Shown here in pieces: positions 21,318-29,530 of a stretch of 36,836 nucleotides of DNA. Every line of letters starts with the position of its first letter. Position 1 is the first letter of the stretch. The stretch spans positions 1 to 36,836 of the forward strand of contig SVGL01000024.1 of assembly GCA_015056325.1 (NCBI GenBank), given 5' to 3'. Made by a program: the position numbers and the translations under genes. The notes beneath the pieces were generated by a model. It was not told the DNA's origin. It ran no database searches and worked only from the letters and a program-made list of their open reading frames with translations. The DNA comes from Clostridiales bacterium. GTDB taxonomy: Bacteria; Bacillota; Clostridia; Christensenellales; Aristaeellaceae.

Positions 21318-22351
21318 AACTTGCAGCACCAAACTATTACCCGTCCTTCCGCTGCATCGCGGACAAGTGCCGCCACTCCTGCTGCATCGGCTGGGAGATC
21401 GACATTGACGAGAGCACCCGCGAGAAATACCGCCGCGTCCCCGGAGAATTCGGCGCGCGGCTGAATGCGTCCATTGAGGACGGCGAGGTCTCCTCCTTCC
21501 GGCTCGGTGCAAATGGGCGATGTCCGATGCTCAACCAGAGCGGCCTGTGCGATCTGATTACCGCGCTGGGCGAGGAAAGCCTGTGCCAGATCTGCGCGGA
21601 TCATCCGCGGTTCCGGAACTATTTCGGGCGACTCGAGGTCGAGCTTTGCTCGACTAGCGACAGCGATTGCTTGCAATCGCCGAGCGTAACCAGCGCTCGG
21701 CCTTGCGCCGAGAGATGGTCGAGAATCGAGATTGGCCTCGGCCTGTGCTGTGAGGAAGCCGCGCGGCTGATCCTCACGCAGGAGACGCCGATGCAGCTCA
21801 TCACGCTGGAGGACGACGGCATCACCGCCGAGTTGCCCGAAAAGGAAGCCGAGCTGCTCGCCCTGCGCGCTGAGCTTCTTGCCCTCATGCAGGATGATGC
21901 GCATCCCCTCGAAGAGCGCCTGGACAGCCTGCTGGACGCGGTGGATTTCGCGATCCCGGACAGGGATTGGGCGAAGGTGTACCGCAATCTGGAACAGCTG
22001 GATCCAGCGTGGGATGCTTACATAGAATCGTTCCCCCCGAAGGGGTCAAGGGGGCGATCGGAAAGCCCTCTTGTCGCCACAGCTGAGGCGAAACCCTTGC
22101 AAACTGCTCTGGCGAACTTCTGCGTCTACCTGTTGTATCGCCACCTGCCCGGCGCGCTGGAGGACGATGACATCGCGGGCCGTGTCGCCTTCTGCGTGCT
22201 GTCCACGCGGATGCTGATGGCCCTTTGTGCCGCCAAAGCTGGCTGCACGATCGCCGACTGTATCGAGTTCGCCCGCATGTACTCCGCCGAGATCGAGTAC
22301 TCCGAGGACAATATCGCCGCACTTTTGGATGCGCTCTGGGAGGAAGCTTAA
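21314..22351 (+). CDS. fliB: FliB-type lysine-N-methylase-like protein with an in-frame insertion
   Basis: 345 aa. The N-terminus YYPSFRCIADKCRHSCCIGWEIDID (Cys14, 19, 23, 24), then CPMLNQSGLCDL, SLCQICADHPRF and GLGLCCEEA make the multi-Cys signature of the FliB family, whose named activity is methylation of flagellin lysines, probably with an iron-sulfur cofactor; no flagellar gene is here. About 31 residues (LEVELCSTSDSDCLQ...) are inserted between NYFGR and IEIGLGLCCEEA. They are encoded by a palindromic repeat (21631-21727). A second odd stretch of about 22 residues (PPKGSRGRSESPLV...) lies at 22034-22099. Both keep the frame. The protein may still fold, as the inserts lie between motifs. 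Confidence 0.75.
   Translation: MKLAAPNYYPSFRCIADKCRHSCCIGWEIDIDESTREKYRRVPGEFGARLNASIEDGEVSSFRLGANGRCPMLNQSGLCDLITALGEESLCQICADHPRFRNYFGRLEVELCSTSDSDCLQSPSVTSARPCAERWSRIEIGLGLCCEEAARLILTQETPMQLITLEDDGITAELPEKEAELLALRAELLALMQDDAHPLEERLDSLLDAVDFAIPDRDWAKVYRNLEQLDPAWDAYIESFPPKGSRGRSESPLVATAEAKPLQTALANFCVYLLYRHLPGALEDDDIAGRVAFCVLSTRMLMALCAAKAGCTIADCIEFARMYSAEIEYSEDNIAALLDALWEEA
21631..21727 (+). repeat. In-frame palindromic repeat inside the FliB-like gene
   Basis: Hairpins: GTCGAGC-TTT-GCTCGAC (21638-21654), GCGATTGC-TT-GCAATCGC (21663-21680), CCGAGCG/CGCTCGG (21680-21700). The order and cores (GTCGRGC...GCYCGAC, then a TTGCTTGCAA palindrome) match module 2 at 8072-8123 and 9252-9332. It adds about 32 codons without a stop. 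Confidence 0.65.
22034..22099 (+). repeat. Second repeat-like, in-frame segment in the FliB-like gene
   Basis: AAGGGGTCAAGGGGGCGA (22040-22057) and the following GCCCTCTTGTCGCC resemble the minus strand of the dnaK leader hairpin (AAAGGGTCAAGGGGCGA, 16288-16304). It encodes Pro/Lys/Gly/Ser/Arg-rich residues unlike the flanking family sequence. Confidence 0.35.
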
Positions 22352-23067
22352 TGGAATCTTTGCACGATTTTCACGCCCGCGTGGACGGCTTCCAGCGGGA
22401 TAGCCTGCCCCACGACGGGCCCCTGACCACCAAGCCGCTGCTGGTGGAGAAGGTTGCGCCGGACGGGGGAGACTTCGTCCCGTCTTCTTTTCGTCCCTTC
22501 TTCGGCAACACGATGATTTTTGACCTTCCCGCCCAGACGCAGCTGCAGATTACCCGGATGCAGCTGATTCTCCACCATCGCTGCGGCGCCATGCTGGCTG
22601 AACCCCTTACCCCGGACACGCTGCACATGACGCTCCACGACCTGCTCAACGGCGTGGATGAGGCTGCCCTCCATGAGCCCGTCCGCCGCACGGGAGAGCA
22701 GGCGAAGTCCATCCTTGCCCAGCAGCGCGCCGCCGGAATCCCGCCCATCCGCCTGACCTCCACGCTGGCTTTCAACATGACCTGCGGCAGTGTGGCCCTG
22801 GGTTTCGCACCGGACACGGAGGCCGACTGCGCCGCCCTGATGGCCATGCACGCCGCTTATCAGGACGTGGTCACGCTGAGCTATCCCCTCACGCCCCATG
22901 TGACGCTGGCTTATTACAGGCCCGGCAGCTACGACCCGGAGGAGGTCGCCGCGCTGGCGGAGGCGCTGGAGGAAATCAATGCGCTGGCGAAGGTGCACAT
23001 CGCGGTGGACGCGGACTGTCTGCATTACTACACATTTGAGGATATGAATACCTACATCAGGGGGTGA
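22351..23067 (+). CDS. 2H phosphoesterase-superfamily (LigT-like) protein, 238 aa
   Basis: Two H-x-T-x motifs 91 residues apart, LHMTLHDL (His92, Thr94) and PHVTLAYY (His183, Thr185), define the 2H fold, which hydrolyses or ligates 2',3'-cyclic or 2',5' phosphodiester links in RNA or small nucleotides. N-terminal 50 residues hold a family-specific region (FQRDSLPHDGPLTTKP). The start overlaps the upstream stop (TAATG). It lies between a FliB-like and a winged-helix gene; a role in RNA or nucleotide turnover is inferred from the fold only. Confidence 0.75.
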   Translation: MESLHDFHARVDGFQRDSLPHDGPLTTKPLLVEKVAPDGGDFVPSSFRPFFGNTMIFDLPAQTQLQITRMQLILHHRCGAMLAEPLTPDTLHMTLHDLLNGVDEAALHEPVRRTGEQAKSILAQQRAAGIPPIRLTSTLAFNMTCGSVALGFAPDTEADCAALMAMHAAYQDVVTLSYPLTPHVTLAYYRPGSYDPEEVAALAEALEEINALAKVHIAVDADCLHYYTFEDMNTYIRG

Positions 23068-23074
23068 AATGCCC

Positions 23075-24118
23075 ATGACAGCCGCCGACCTGCTTCTTCA
23101 TCGCCTCCACAGTCAGCACCTGCTGTCCCCCGGCACTGATCCGGCGGCAGATCTGTGCGGCCTGCAGGCCCAGTTCCTGCGCAACGCCGTGCACGCCCTG
23201 CGCATCCGCACGGAGAAGCTCGCCGTGGAAGAGCTGGTCAAAACCTGGACGCTGCGCAGCACGGTGCATCTGGTGCCGGAGCGCGATCTGCCGCTGTACA
23301 TCCGGCATTGCGGCGGCGCGGAGGACGTCTGCCAGTCCGGCTGGTATGAATGGACCGCACAGCGGGGGCATGCCAATCCTCCAGAAAGGGAGGTTGCGCT
23401 GGCCCGCCTCACCCTGGAGGCCATCGCCAACGGCATTGATGAGCGAGAAGCCCTGCGCCTTCACTTGCGCAGCTGCGGTATGACGGAAGCCGAGGAGGCC
23501 CGCGTCTTCAACCCCTGGGGCGGTATGATCGCCGAGCTGGCGAACATCGGGTCCATCGCCTTCCGCGTTCGTATGGCGGATGCTCTTCATCCCGACGAAA
23601 CCAAGCGCTACCGGCTGCTTTCTCCCTTTACGCCCCTGCCGGAGAACACCGCCCGCCTTGAGCTGGCCCGGCGCTACTTCACCCATTACGGCCCCGCCAC
23701 CCTGCGGGACGCGGCTTACTTCTTCCACTGGACGCAGGCGGAGGTCAAGGCGCTGCTGCCCCATCTGCCGGTGGAGACGGTGGTGTTGGATAGCCGGGAG
23801 CACTTCTTCATCCCCCATGGCGAACCGGAACGGGACATACCGCCGGTCATTCTGCTGGCGGGCTTTGACCCGCTGATGCTGGGCTACCGCAAGGAGGACA
23901 ACCCCTTCCTGCCGCCGGAACACCTACGTGGCATTTTCAACCTGGCCGGCATTGTCAACCCGGCGATCCTGCTGCACGGCAGAGTTGTTGGCAAGTGGAA
24001 GGAGAAGGCCGGCAAGGTGGATTTCACCGCCTTTGAGCCCCTGTCCGGCAAGGACAAGGCGCTCATTGAGCAGGAGGCAGAGCGACTCTTCCAGCCCCGG
24101 AAGATCAAGTGGATATGA
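23075..24118 (+). CDS. Winged-helix DNA-binding (HTH_42/AlkZ-type) protein, 347 aa
   Basis: The pattern LHRLHSQHLLSP, GLQAQFLRNAVHALRIR, VKTWTLRSTVHLVPERDLPLY, and later HYGPATLRDAAYFFHWT, LLAGFDPLMLGYRKED and HGRVVGKWKEKAGKV fits the family of YcaQ/AlkX-AlkZ-type winged-helix proteins, some of which are DNA glycosylases for interstrand crosslinks. The characteristic QxQ core (LQAQF) is present. GGGGTGA precedes; ATG 23075 has a better spacing than ATG 23069, which is the alternative start. It is the last gene of the GH2 operon. A repair role is inference. Confidence 0.75.
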   Translation: MTAADLLLHRLHSQHLLSPGTDPAADLCGLQAQFLRNAVHALRIRTEKLAVEELVKTWTLRSTVHLVPERDLPLYIRHCGGAEDVCQSGWYEWTAQRGHANPPEREVALARLTLEAIANGIDEREALRLHLRSCGMTEAEEARVFNPWGGMIAELANIGSIAFRVRMADALHPDETKRYRLLSPFTPLPENTARLELARRYFTHYGPATLRDAAYFFHWTQAEVKALLPHLPVETVVLDSREHFFIPHGEPERDIPPVILLAGFDPLMLGYRKEDNPFLPPEHLRGIFNLAGIVNPAILLHGRVVGKWKEKAGKVDFTAFEPLSGKDKALIEQEAERLFQPRKIKWI

Positions 24119-24147
24119 AAAGGACGCTGCATCGCAGCGCCCTTTTT
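24118..24147. terminator. Bidirectional terminator
   Basis: AAAAGG-A-CGCTGC / GCAGCG-C-CCTTTT (loop ATC) with T run to 24147. It serves the rightward operon and also, on minus, the converging GH43 gene ending at 24159. Confidence 0.8.
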
Positions 24148-24158
24148 GTGTGCTTATA

Positions 24159-26099
24159 TCAGGGATTGATCGTCCACCAGTCCGCCGTGACATTGCCGGC
24201 AAAGATGATGTACAGGTCGGTCACGCCTTCCACGTTGGCAGCATCCACGGTGATCTCGCCCTCGTGGCCCGCAGGCAGGGTGAACTCGCAGAGCACCGTT
24301 CCGTCGATCTTGCCGGTGGTGACGCGCACCGCGCCGCCCTCCGCGGAGGAAGCGCTCATAGTGAAGGTCTTCGCGCCCTGGGAGAAATCCACGTTCTTGA
24401 GCTGCAGCCAGTCACCGGAGGTGGCCACGGTGCGGGCGACCTCCGCGTAGCCCTCGACGATGAGGCCCGCCTGGCGGTACATGGTCCGGGCGGACACACG
24501 CTGGTAGGGGCTGAAGTTCTCCAGCTGATTAACGCCCTTCATCGTGCCCTTCACCGGGCCGAGGGAGCCGTCCTCGTTCACAGGCAGAACGTTGATTTGA
24601 GGGCTGCGGTAGTTGCCGGTGATCTTCATGCCCTTTTCCACCGGGCGGTTGTGGTAGATGAGGTAGTTTTCGCCCTTGAAGGTGGCGATGGAGTGATGGT
24701 TGTTGCCGTACAGCCCGAAGAAGCGGCCCTGGTTGACGAAGAGCTCGCCGCCGTAGGTGAAGGGACCCATGGGGCTGTCGCCCACCATGTACTCAATGGC
24801 GCCGGAGGTGATGCCCATCGTGTTGCCGTCGGTCTGCCAGTTGGAGCAGTAGTTATAGTAGTAGCGGCCGTTGATCTTGTTCATGCCGCTGTCTTCGAAA
24901 ACGTAGGGCGCGTCAATCACCTGGGGCGTACCGACGATGGAGATCATGTCCTCGCCCAGCTGGACGCAGCGGATGGTGCCGGGGTTGGCAGTCATGCCTT
25001 CCGGAACGCCGCCGCCGAAGTACAGGTAGCCCGTGCCGTCGTCATCCACGAAGACAGCGGGGTCGAAGAGCCAGGTCACATTCGCGCAGTTGGGGGTGGC
25101 GCGGGTGATCAGGCCGTGGCCCAGGGGATCGGTCCAGGGGCCGGCAGGGTCATCCGCCGTCAGCACGGACACGCCGTTGCCGCCATTGCAGAAGTAGAGG
25201 AAGAACTTATCCTGGCCATCGATGACCTTATGGGCCGCAGCCGGCGCCCAGGAGTTGTTTGCCCACTTGGCGATGCCATTGCGCCCAGCCACCGGGATCG
25301 CGCCGTGATCCGTCCAGTTGGTGAGGTCGGAGGAGGAGATGCAGTTGATCTTGTTGATCTGGGCGTAGCTGTTCTCGCGGACAGAGCCGTCGGCGTTGTA
25401 CTCGATCACGTCGTTGGTGGTGTAGATGTACAGGCGGTCGTTCCAGACCAGGTAGCCGGGGTCTGCGCCGAAGCGCTGGGTGAAGAGCGGATTGTTCTCA
25501 CCGTCCTTCTTGTAGGACTGATTCAGCTTGAGGCCATCGAACATAGCGGTGAGTTCCTCCTTGGTTTCAGGCATGAAGAAGGGCTCGGCAGCGAGCTCCT
25601 CCTCGGTTTTGGGCGCCGCGCCGCGGATCTTGAAATTGCGGATGGTGAAAGGGGTTGTAGCTTCGCCACCCTCGATATAGAGGACGTAGGTGTCGTAGTC
25701 GCCGGCCGTCCACTGGGCGGAGATGGTGATCCATTCATTCATGGGCACGTCGGCGAAGGCGATGTTCTCATAGGAGGTTTCGCCGTCCCGCGTGTGCTCG
25801 CAGGAGAGGATGAACCGCCCGGTGTCAAGCTTCTTCTGCAGGATCTCCACAGAGATTGTGTACATTTCGCCCGGCACCAGCTCAAAGGCACGGCCGGGGG
25901 AATTCCAGGTGGAGGTGCGGAAGTCCGCCAGCAGGCCCTCCTCCGTGCGGCGGACGGAGCATCCCCGGCCCACCCAGCCATCGATACTGACGGAGAAGTC
26001 GGATTGGTAGTCCAGGGCCAGCGGGGCTCCCACCTCCGTCGCGTGAGCCACAGTGCACAATATCAGCAGGGAAAGCAGGATGATGACGATGCGCTTCAT
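24159..26099 (-). CDS. Secreted GH43 arabinoxylan-type hydrolase with carbohydrate-binding ends, 646 aa
   Basis: Signal peptide MKRIVIILLSLLILCTVAHA, cut near AHA-TE. Residues 28-165 form a CBM4/9-like sandwich (LLADFRTSTWNSPGRAFELV, NEWITISAQWTAGD, FTIRNFKIRG). The propeller follows: FGADPGYLVWNDRLYIYTTND (base Asp), TWLFDPAVFVDDDGTGYLYFGGG (second Asp), VFEDSGMNKINGRYYYNY (acid Glu), and GNNHHSIATFKGENYLIYHNR. The end is a CBM6-like domain. Exported arabinofuranosidase or xylosidase action on plant arabinoxylan is likely; the exact bond is not known. It starts 3 bases after the upstream GH43 stop, so the two are one operon. Confidence 0.85.
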   Translation of the reverse strand: MKRIVIILLSLLILCTVAHATEVGAPLALDYQSDFSVSIDGWVGRGCSVRRTEEGLLADFRTSTWNSPGRAFELVPGEMYTISVEILQKKLDTGRFILSCEHTRDGETSYENIAFADVPMNEWITISAQWTAGDYDTYVLYIEGGEATTPFTIRNFKIRGAAPKTEEELAAEPFFMPETKEELTAMFDGLKLNQSYKKDGENNPLFTQRFGADPGYLVWNDRLYIYTTNDVIEYNADGSVRENSYAQINKINCISSSDLTNWTDHGAIPVAGRNGIAKWANNSWAPAAAHKVIDGQDKFFLYFCNGGNGVSVLTADDPAGPWTDPLGHGLITRATPNCANVTWLFDPAVFVDDDGTGYLYFGGGVPEGMTANPGTIRCVQLGEDMISIVGTPQVIDAPYVFEDSGMNKINGRYYYNYCSNWQTDGNTMGITSGAIEYMVGDSPMGPFTYGGELFVNQGRFFGLYGNNHHSIATFKGENYLIYHNRPVEKGMKITGNYRSPQINVLPVNEDGSLGPVKGTMKGVNQLENFSPYQRVSARTMYRQAGLIVEGYAEVARTVATSGDWLQLKNVDFSQGAKTFTMSASSAEGGAVRVTTGKIDGTVLCEFTLPAGHEGEITVDAANVEGVTDLYIIFAGNVTADWWTINP

Positions 26100-26102
26100 A
26101 TG

Positions 26103-27581
26103 TCAGCCCTCCTCAACCGTGTAAGTAAAATCGCTGAACCAGGCCGAGCCGCCAGCCGCCTGCGTGGAATACACAAACAGCCCGATGCGGCAGCCCATGA
26201 AGTGGTCCAGCCGGTAGACCAGCTGATGCGGCGCGCCGATGGCGGTGCACTTGCCCGCCGCATCCACGCAGGAGAACCGCACGGTGTCGGCGTCAAAGTC
26301 GAAGTCCGCGCGGAGTCGCTCGGCTGCCCAGGGCAGCTCTGCCTCAGTAATAATTTCGCCCGTTTCTGCGTCCTTGCGGGTATAAACGAGATACAGCCCA
26401 TCCTCCCGGCGAGTGATGGCCAGCTGGGCAAAGCAGCCCATCAGCGCGCACAGACCGGCATAGTCGCCGATGTTCAGGCCGCCGGCATCCACAGTGACCT
26501 CCGCCGTGCAGCGAGGGCCGAAGCACCGCTGGGTCAGGGTGTTGATGGCTTGGGTAGCGTTGGTCGCCAGGCGGTCGGTGGTGATATGCAGGCCGTCGGC
26601 GTCGGAATCCACCAGCTCCAGGTGGGGCTCGTGATTCCACTGCCACAGCACGCTCCAGCCGTGGCGCAGGTCATCGCTGGTGTAGAGGGGCGCGTATTCG
26701 TAATCCGGACGGGAGGAGGGCAGATTCAGCGTCTTGGGCACCGCATCGACCACGGGCCAGCCGTCCACCCAGCGGAAGGGCACCACCACCGGGATGCGCC
26801 CCACCGCGCCGTGATCCTGGAAGAGGAAGAGCGCCCAGGATCCGTCGTGCAGCTGCACCGGGCCGCCCTGAGCCACGCCGGCAGAGCGGTTATCCAGGTC
26901 GAGCTCCATGAACTCGCCGCCCTCGAAGTCGCCGTCAAGGCTCCTCGCGCGGAAGCATCCCATCGAGCGCATATGATCGGGACGCCAGTGGATGCAGAAG
27001 AGGTAGTACCACTCCCCGATGTGCGTCAGGCAGGAACCCTCCCAGCCCAGGCGAGGATTGTCGTCCACCACGACCACGCGATCAAGACCGTCGGCTTTCT
27101 TCGCAGACAGATCCGCCGTCAGCTCGGTGATGCGCACGGTGCGGTTGCCGTGGGCAACGTACACTCTGCCGTCATCGTCAAAGAGCAGGCCCGGGTCGTA
27201 CCAGAAGGCGGGAGCCCCGCTGGCACCCTCCATGGGCTGGCGCGTCCAGGGGCCCGCAGCGTCCTCCGCCGTGTAGTGGTAGGAGTGCTTCGTGTCGTTG
27301 GAGGTGAACACCACATGGAAGCGTTCCCCGTCATGCTTGAGGGACGCAGCCCACATGCCCCTGGCATAGATGGCGCCGCCGTCCATGCGCTGATGGGCGG
27401 TCTCGCCGAGGATATCGTACACGTATGCGCAGTGCTCCCAATGCATCAGGTCGTAGCTGCGCAGGAGCTGTCCGCCGGGGAACATGTGCATGGCGGTGGA
27501 GATCATGTAGTAGCAATCGCCCACGCGCACCACGTCCGGGTCGGGGAAATCAGCATGTATGATGGGATTGATGGCAGTCAT
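26103..27581 (-). CDS. Cytoplasmic GH43 beta-xylosidase/arabinofuranosidase-like enzyme, 492 aa
   Basis: AGGAGG-type site (GGAGG) precedes ATG 27581. GH43 signature: HADFPDPDVVRVGDCYYM (base Asp14), WYDPGLLFDDDG (Asp129), RLGWEGSCLT (acid Glu181). The C-terminal 190 residues (WQWNHEPHLELVD, GPRCTAEVTVDAGG, ARLAITRRED, WFSDFTYTVEEG) form a beta-sandwich as in family xylosidases. No signal peptide. With the exported partner it forms an outside/inside pair for a xylan-type oligosaccharide. It is the first gene after a promoter with tandem repeats. Confidence 0.85.
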   Translation of the reverse strand: MTAINPIIHADFPDPDVVRVGDCYYMISTAMHMFPGGQLLRSYDLMHWEHCAYVYDILGETAHQRMDGGAIYARGMWAASLKHDGERFHVVFTSNDTKHSYHYTAEDAAGPWTRQPMEGASGAPAFWYDPGLLFDDDGRVYVAHGNRTVRITELTADLSAKKADGLDRVVVVDDNPRLGWEGSCLTHIGEWYYLFCIHWRPDHMRSMGCFRARSLDGDFEGGEFMELDLDNRSAGVAQGGPVQLHDGSWALFLFQDHGAVGRIPVVVPFRWVDGWPVVDAVPKTLNLPSSRPDYEYAPLYTSDDLRHGWSVLWQWNHEPHLELVDSDADGLHITTDRLATNATQAINTLTQRCFGPRCTAEVTVDAGGLNIGDYAGLCALMGCFAQLAITRREDGLYLVYTRKDAETGEIITEAELPWAAERLRADFDFDADTVRFSCVDAAGKCTAIGAPHQLVYRLDHFMGCRIGLFVYSTQAAGGSAWFSDFTYTVEEG

Positions 27582-27617
27582 GGAGCCACCTCCGTTGAAC
27601 GTGTTTTCTGTACCTTC

Positions 27618-27646
27618 ATGATAGCAGTTTGCCGGAGCAATAACTA
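27618..27646 (-). promoter_or_regulatory. Promoter of the two-gene GH43 operon
   Basis: On minus a weak -35 TAGTTA (27646-27641), 17-base spacer, TATCAT (27623-27618). A weak -35 overlapped by a direct repeat is typical for activator-dependent promoters. Confidence 0.5.
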
Positions 27647-27679
27647 TGCGGATTTTGCTTGAATCTATGTGGATTTTGC
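27644..27679. promoter_or_regulatory. Tandem direct repeats, AraC-type operator candidate
   Basis: CTATGCGGATTTTGC (27644-27658) and CTATGTGGATTTTGC (27665-27679), 14 of 15 identical, 21 bp apart (two helical turns). The near copy overlaps the -35 by 3 bases. This is the class II layout of AraC/XylS activators. No AraC gene is in the window. Confidence 0.6.
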
Positions 27680-27721
27680 GGAGAAAAAAGGGGAGCCATG
27701 CAATGCACGACTCCCCGTGGG

Positions 27722-29530
27722 TTAAATGTTGACGCCCTGCTCCCTTGCCTGGGCGGTGTAGAGCTCGTAGTAGGCGCCCTTCTTGGCCATCAGTTCATCA
27801 TGGGAGCCAGCCTCCATGATGCCGCGGTTGCCGATGTAGAGGATGCGGTCGCAGTTCTTGATGGTGGACAGGCGGTGGGCGATGATGAAGGACGTGCGGC
27901 CCTTGAGCAGCGCCTGGATGCCGTCCTGGAGGAGCTTCTCGGTCTTGGTGTCGATGGAGGAGGTGGCCTCGTCCAGGATGAGGATGCGGGGATCGCTCAG
28001 CAGCGTACGGGCAAAGGCGATCAGCTGCCGCTGGCCCTGAGAAAGGCTGGAGCCGCGCTCGTTGACGCTGGTGGCGTACTTCTCGGGCATTTCCTGGATG
28101 AAGTCATCCGCGCGGACAACGGCAGCAGCCTTACGGACTTCCTCGTCCGTGGCGTTCAGGCGGCCGTAGCGGATGTTGTCCATCAGCGTACCGGTGAAGA
28201 TGAAGGAATCCTGCAGCATGATGCCCAGCTGGGTGCGCAGGCTGTGGATGGTCACGTCGGTGATGTCGTGCTTCTCGCCGTTTTCGTCCGTCAGCAGGAT
28301 CTTGCCGCCGCGCAGGTTATAGAAGCGGCACAAGAGGTTCACGATGGTGGACTTGCCAGCGCCCGTGGGGCCGACCAGGGCAATGGATTCGCCGGCCTTG
28401 ACGTGGAGGTTCATGTCCTCCAGGACAGTCTGGCCCTCTTCATAGCCGAAATTGATGTGCTCGAAGGTGACCTCGCCGGTGATTTCGGGCAGGGTGGTCG
28501 CGCCTTCCTTGTCATCCACCACAACGGGCTCGTCCATGGTCTCGAAGATACGCTCCAGGTAGGCCATGTTGTTGACGAAGGAGTTGTAGATGTTGGCCAG
28601 GGAGGTAATGGGCTGCCAGAAGCGGTTCAGGTACTGGCCCATCGCCAGGATGGTACCGAAGGCAATGATGCCGCCGCCCAGCCAGTACACACCTGCGATG
28701 TAGAGCAGTGTATAGACGATCTGGGTGATGCCCTGGGAGGTGACCCACACGCTGTTGGAGATGTAGATGGCGCGCAGCCAGGCCTTGCGGCAGTTGAGAG
28801 CCAGCTTCTGCATGATGGAGATGTTCACATCCTGGCGGGCAAAGAGCTGGGAGACGCGCACGCCGTCAATGGACTCAGCCAGATAGGCGTTGTAGTTGGA
28901 ATTCTTGTTGGACTGATTCTGCCAGGCCTTGCGCTGGCGGGGCTTGATGAACATGATGAAGGCCACGAACACCGGCAGGCCCGCCACCACCACCGTCGCC
29001 AGGGTGGGCTCGGTGGCATACATGAACACCACGATGAAGATGACGTTGATGATCTCCAGGATGGCGTTGATGATGCCGTTGGACAGGATGTCCGACACGG
29101 AGTTGACGTAGTTGATCACGCGCACCAGGATCTTTCCGGCGGGGCGGCTGTCATAGTAGGAGAAGGGCAGCCGCTGCAGGTGGGCAAAGAGGTCCTTGCG
29201 GATGTCGTAGATGATGTCCTGGGAGACCTTGGCCATCATGCGGGAACGGATGACGGTGAATACAATGGAAACGGAGATAATGCCCAGGTACGCCAGCGCC
29301 ATGGGGATCAGCTGATCCGCAGCCTTGTTGGGCACGATGACATTCAGCACATGCTCGGTGATCTTGGGGGAGAACAGACCTGCGATGGAGGCACAGGAGG
29401 ACAGCAGCAGCGCCAGCAGCATCTTCCACTTGTGACGGCCGATGTAATGAATAACGCGCTTGAGATGACCTGCGTCAAAGGGGCTCTCCAGGCTCTCGTC
29501 AACGTCGAATTTGTTGCGTGCCACTCTCAC
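27722..29530 (-). CDS. ABC exporter half-transporter, canonical catalytic subunit, 602 aa
   Basis: Six-helix membrane domain in residues 30-340 (MLLALLLSSCASIAGLF, LIPMALAYLGIISVSIVF, FIVVFMYATEPTLATVVVAGLPVF). Nucleotide domain: Walker A GPTGAGKST at 387, LSQGQRQ at 496, Walker B ILILDEATSSID with catalytic Glu521, switch His552. It resembles TM288/BmrD-type subunits with LSQGQ. The stop codon of its partner overlaps its start (ATGA at 29527-29530). Together they form a heterodimeric exporter for drugs, lipids or peptides; the substrate is unknown. Confidence 0.9.
   Translation of the reverse strand: MRVARNKFDVDESLESPFDAGHLKRVIHYIGRHKWKMLLALLLSSCASIAGLFSPKITEHVLNVIVPNKAADQLIPMALAYLGIISVSIVFTVIRSRMMAKVSQDIIYDIRKDLFAHLQRLPFSYYDSRPAGKILVRVINYVNSVSDILSNGIINAILEIINVIFIVVFMYATEPTLATVVVAGLPVFVAFIMFIKPRQRKAWQNQSNKNSNYNAYLAESIDGVRVSQLFARQDVNISIMQKLALNCRKAWLRAIYISNSVWVTSQGITQIVYTLLYIAGVYWLGGGIIAFGTILAMGQYLNRFWQPITSLANIYNSFVNNMAYLERIFETMDEPVVVDDKEGATTLPEITGEVTFEHINFGYEEGQTVLEDMNLHVKAGESIALVGPTGAGKSTIVNLLCRFYNLRGGKILLTDENGEKHDITDVTIHSLRTQLGIMLQDSFIFTGTLMDNIRYGRLNATDEEVRKAAAVVRADDFIQEMPEKYATSVNERGSSLSQGQRQLIAFARTLLSDPRILILDEATSSIDTKTEKLLQDGIQALLKGRTSFIIAHRLSTIKNCDRILYIGNRGIMEAGSHDELMAKKGAYYELYTAQAREQGVNI

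Noticed and set aside
23928..27662. A 1244-codon plus-strand open frame opposite the two GH43 genes
   Set aside because: It is a GC-driven shadow: no ribosome site, repetitive V/H/A/G-rich translation, and both antisense genes have clear family motifs.
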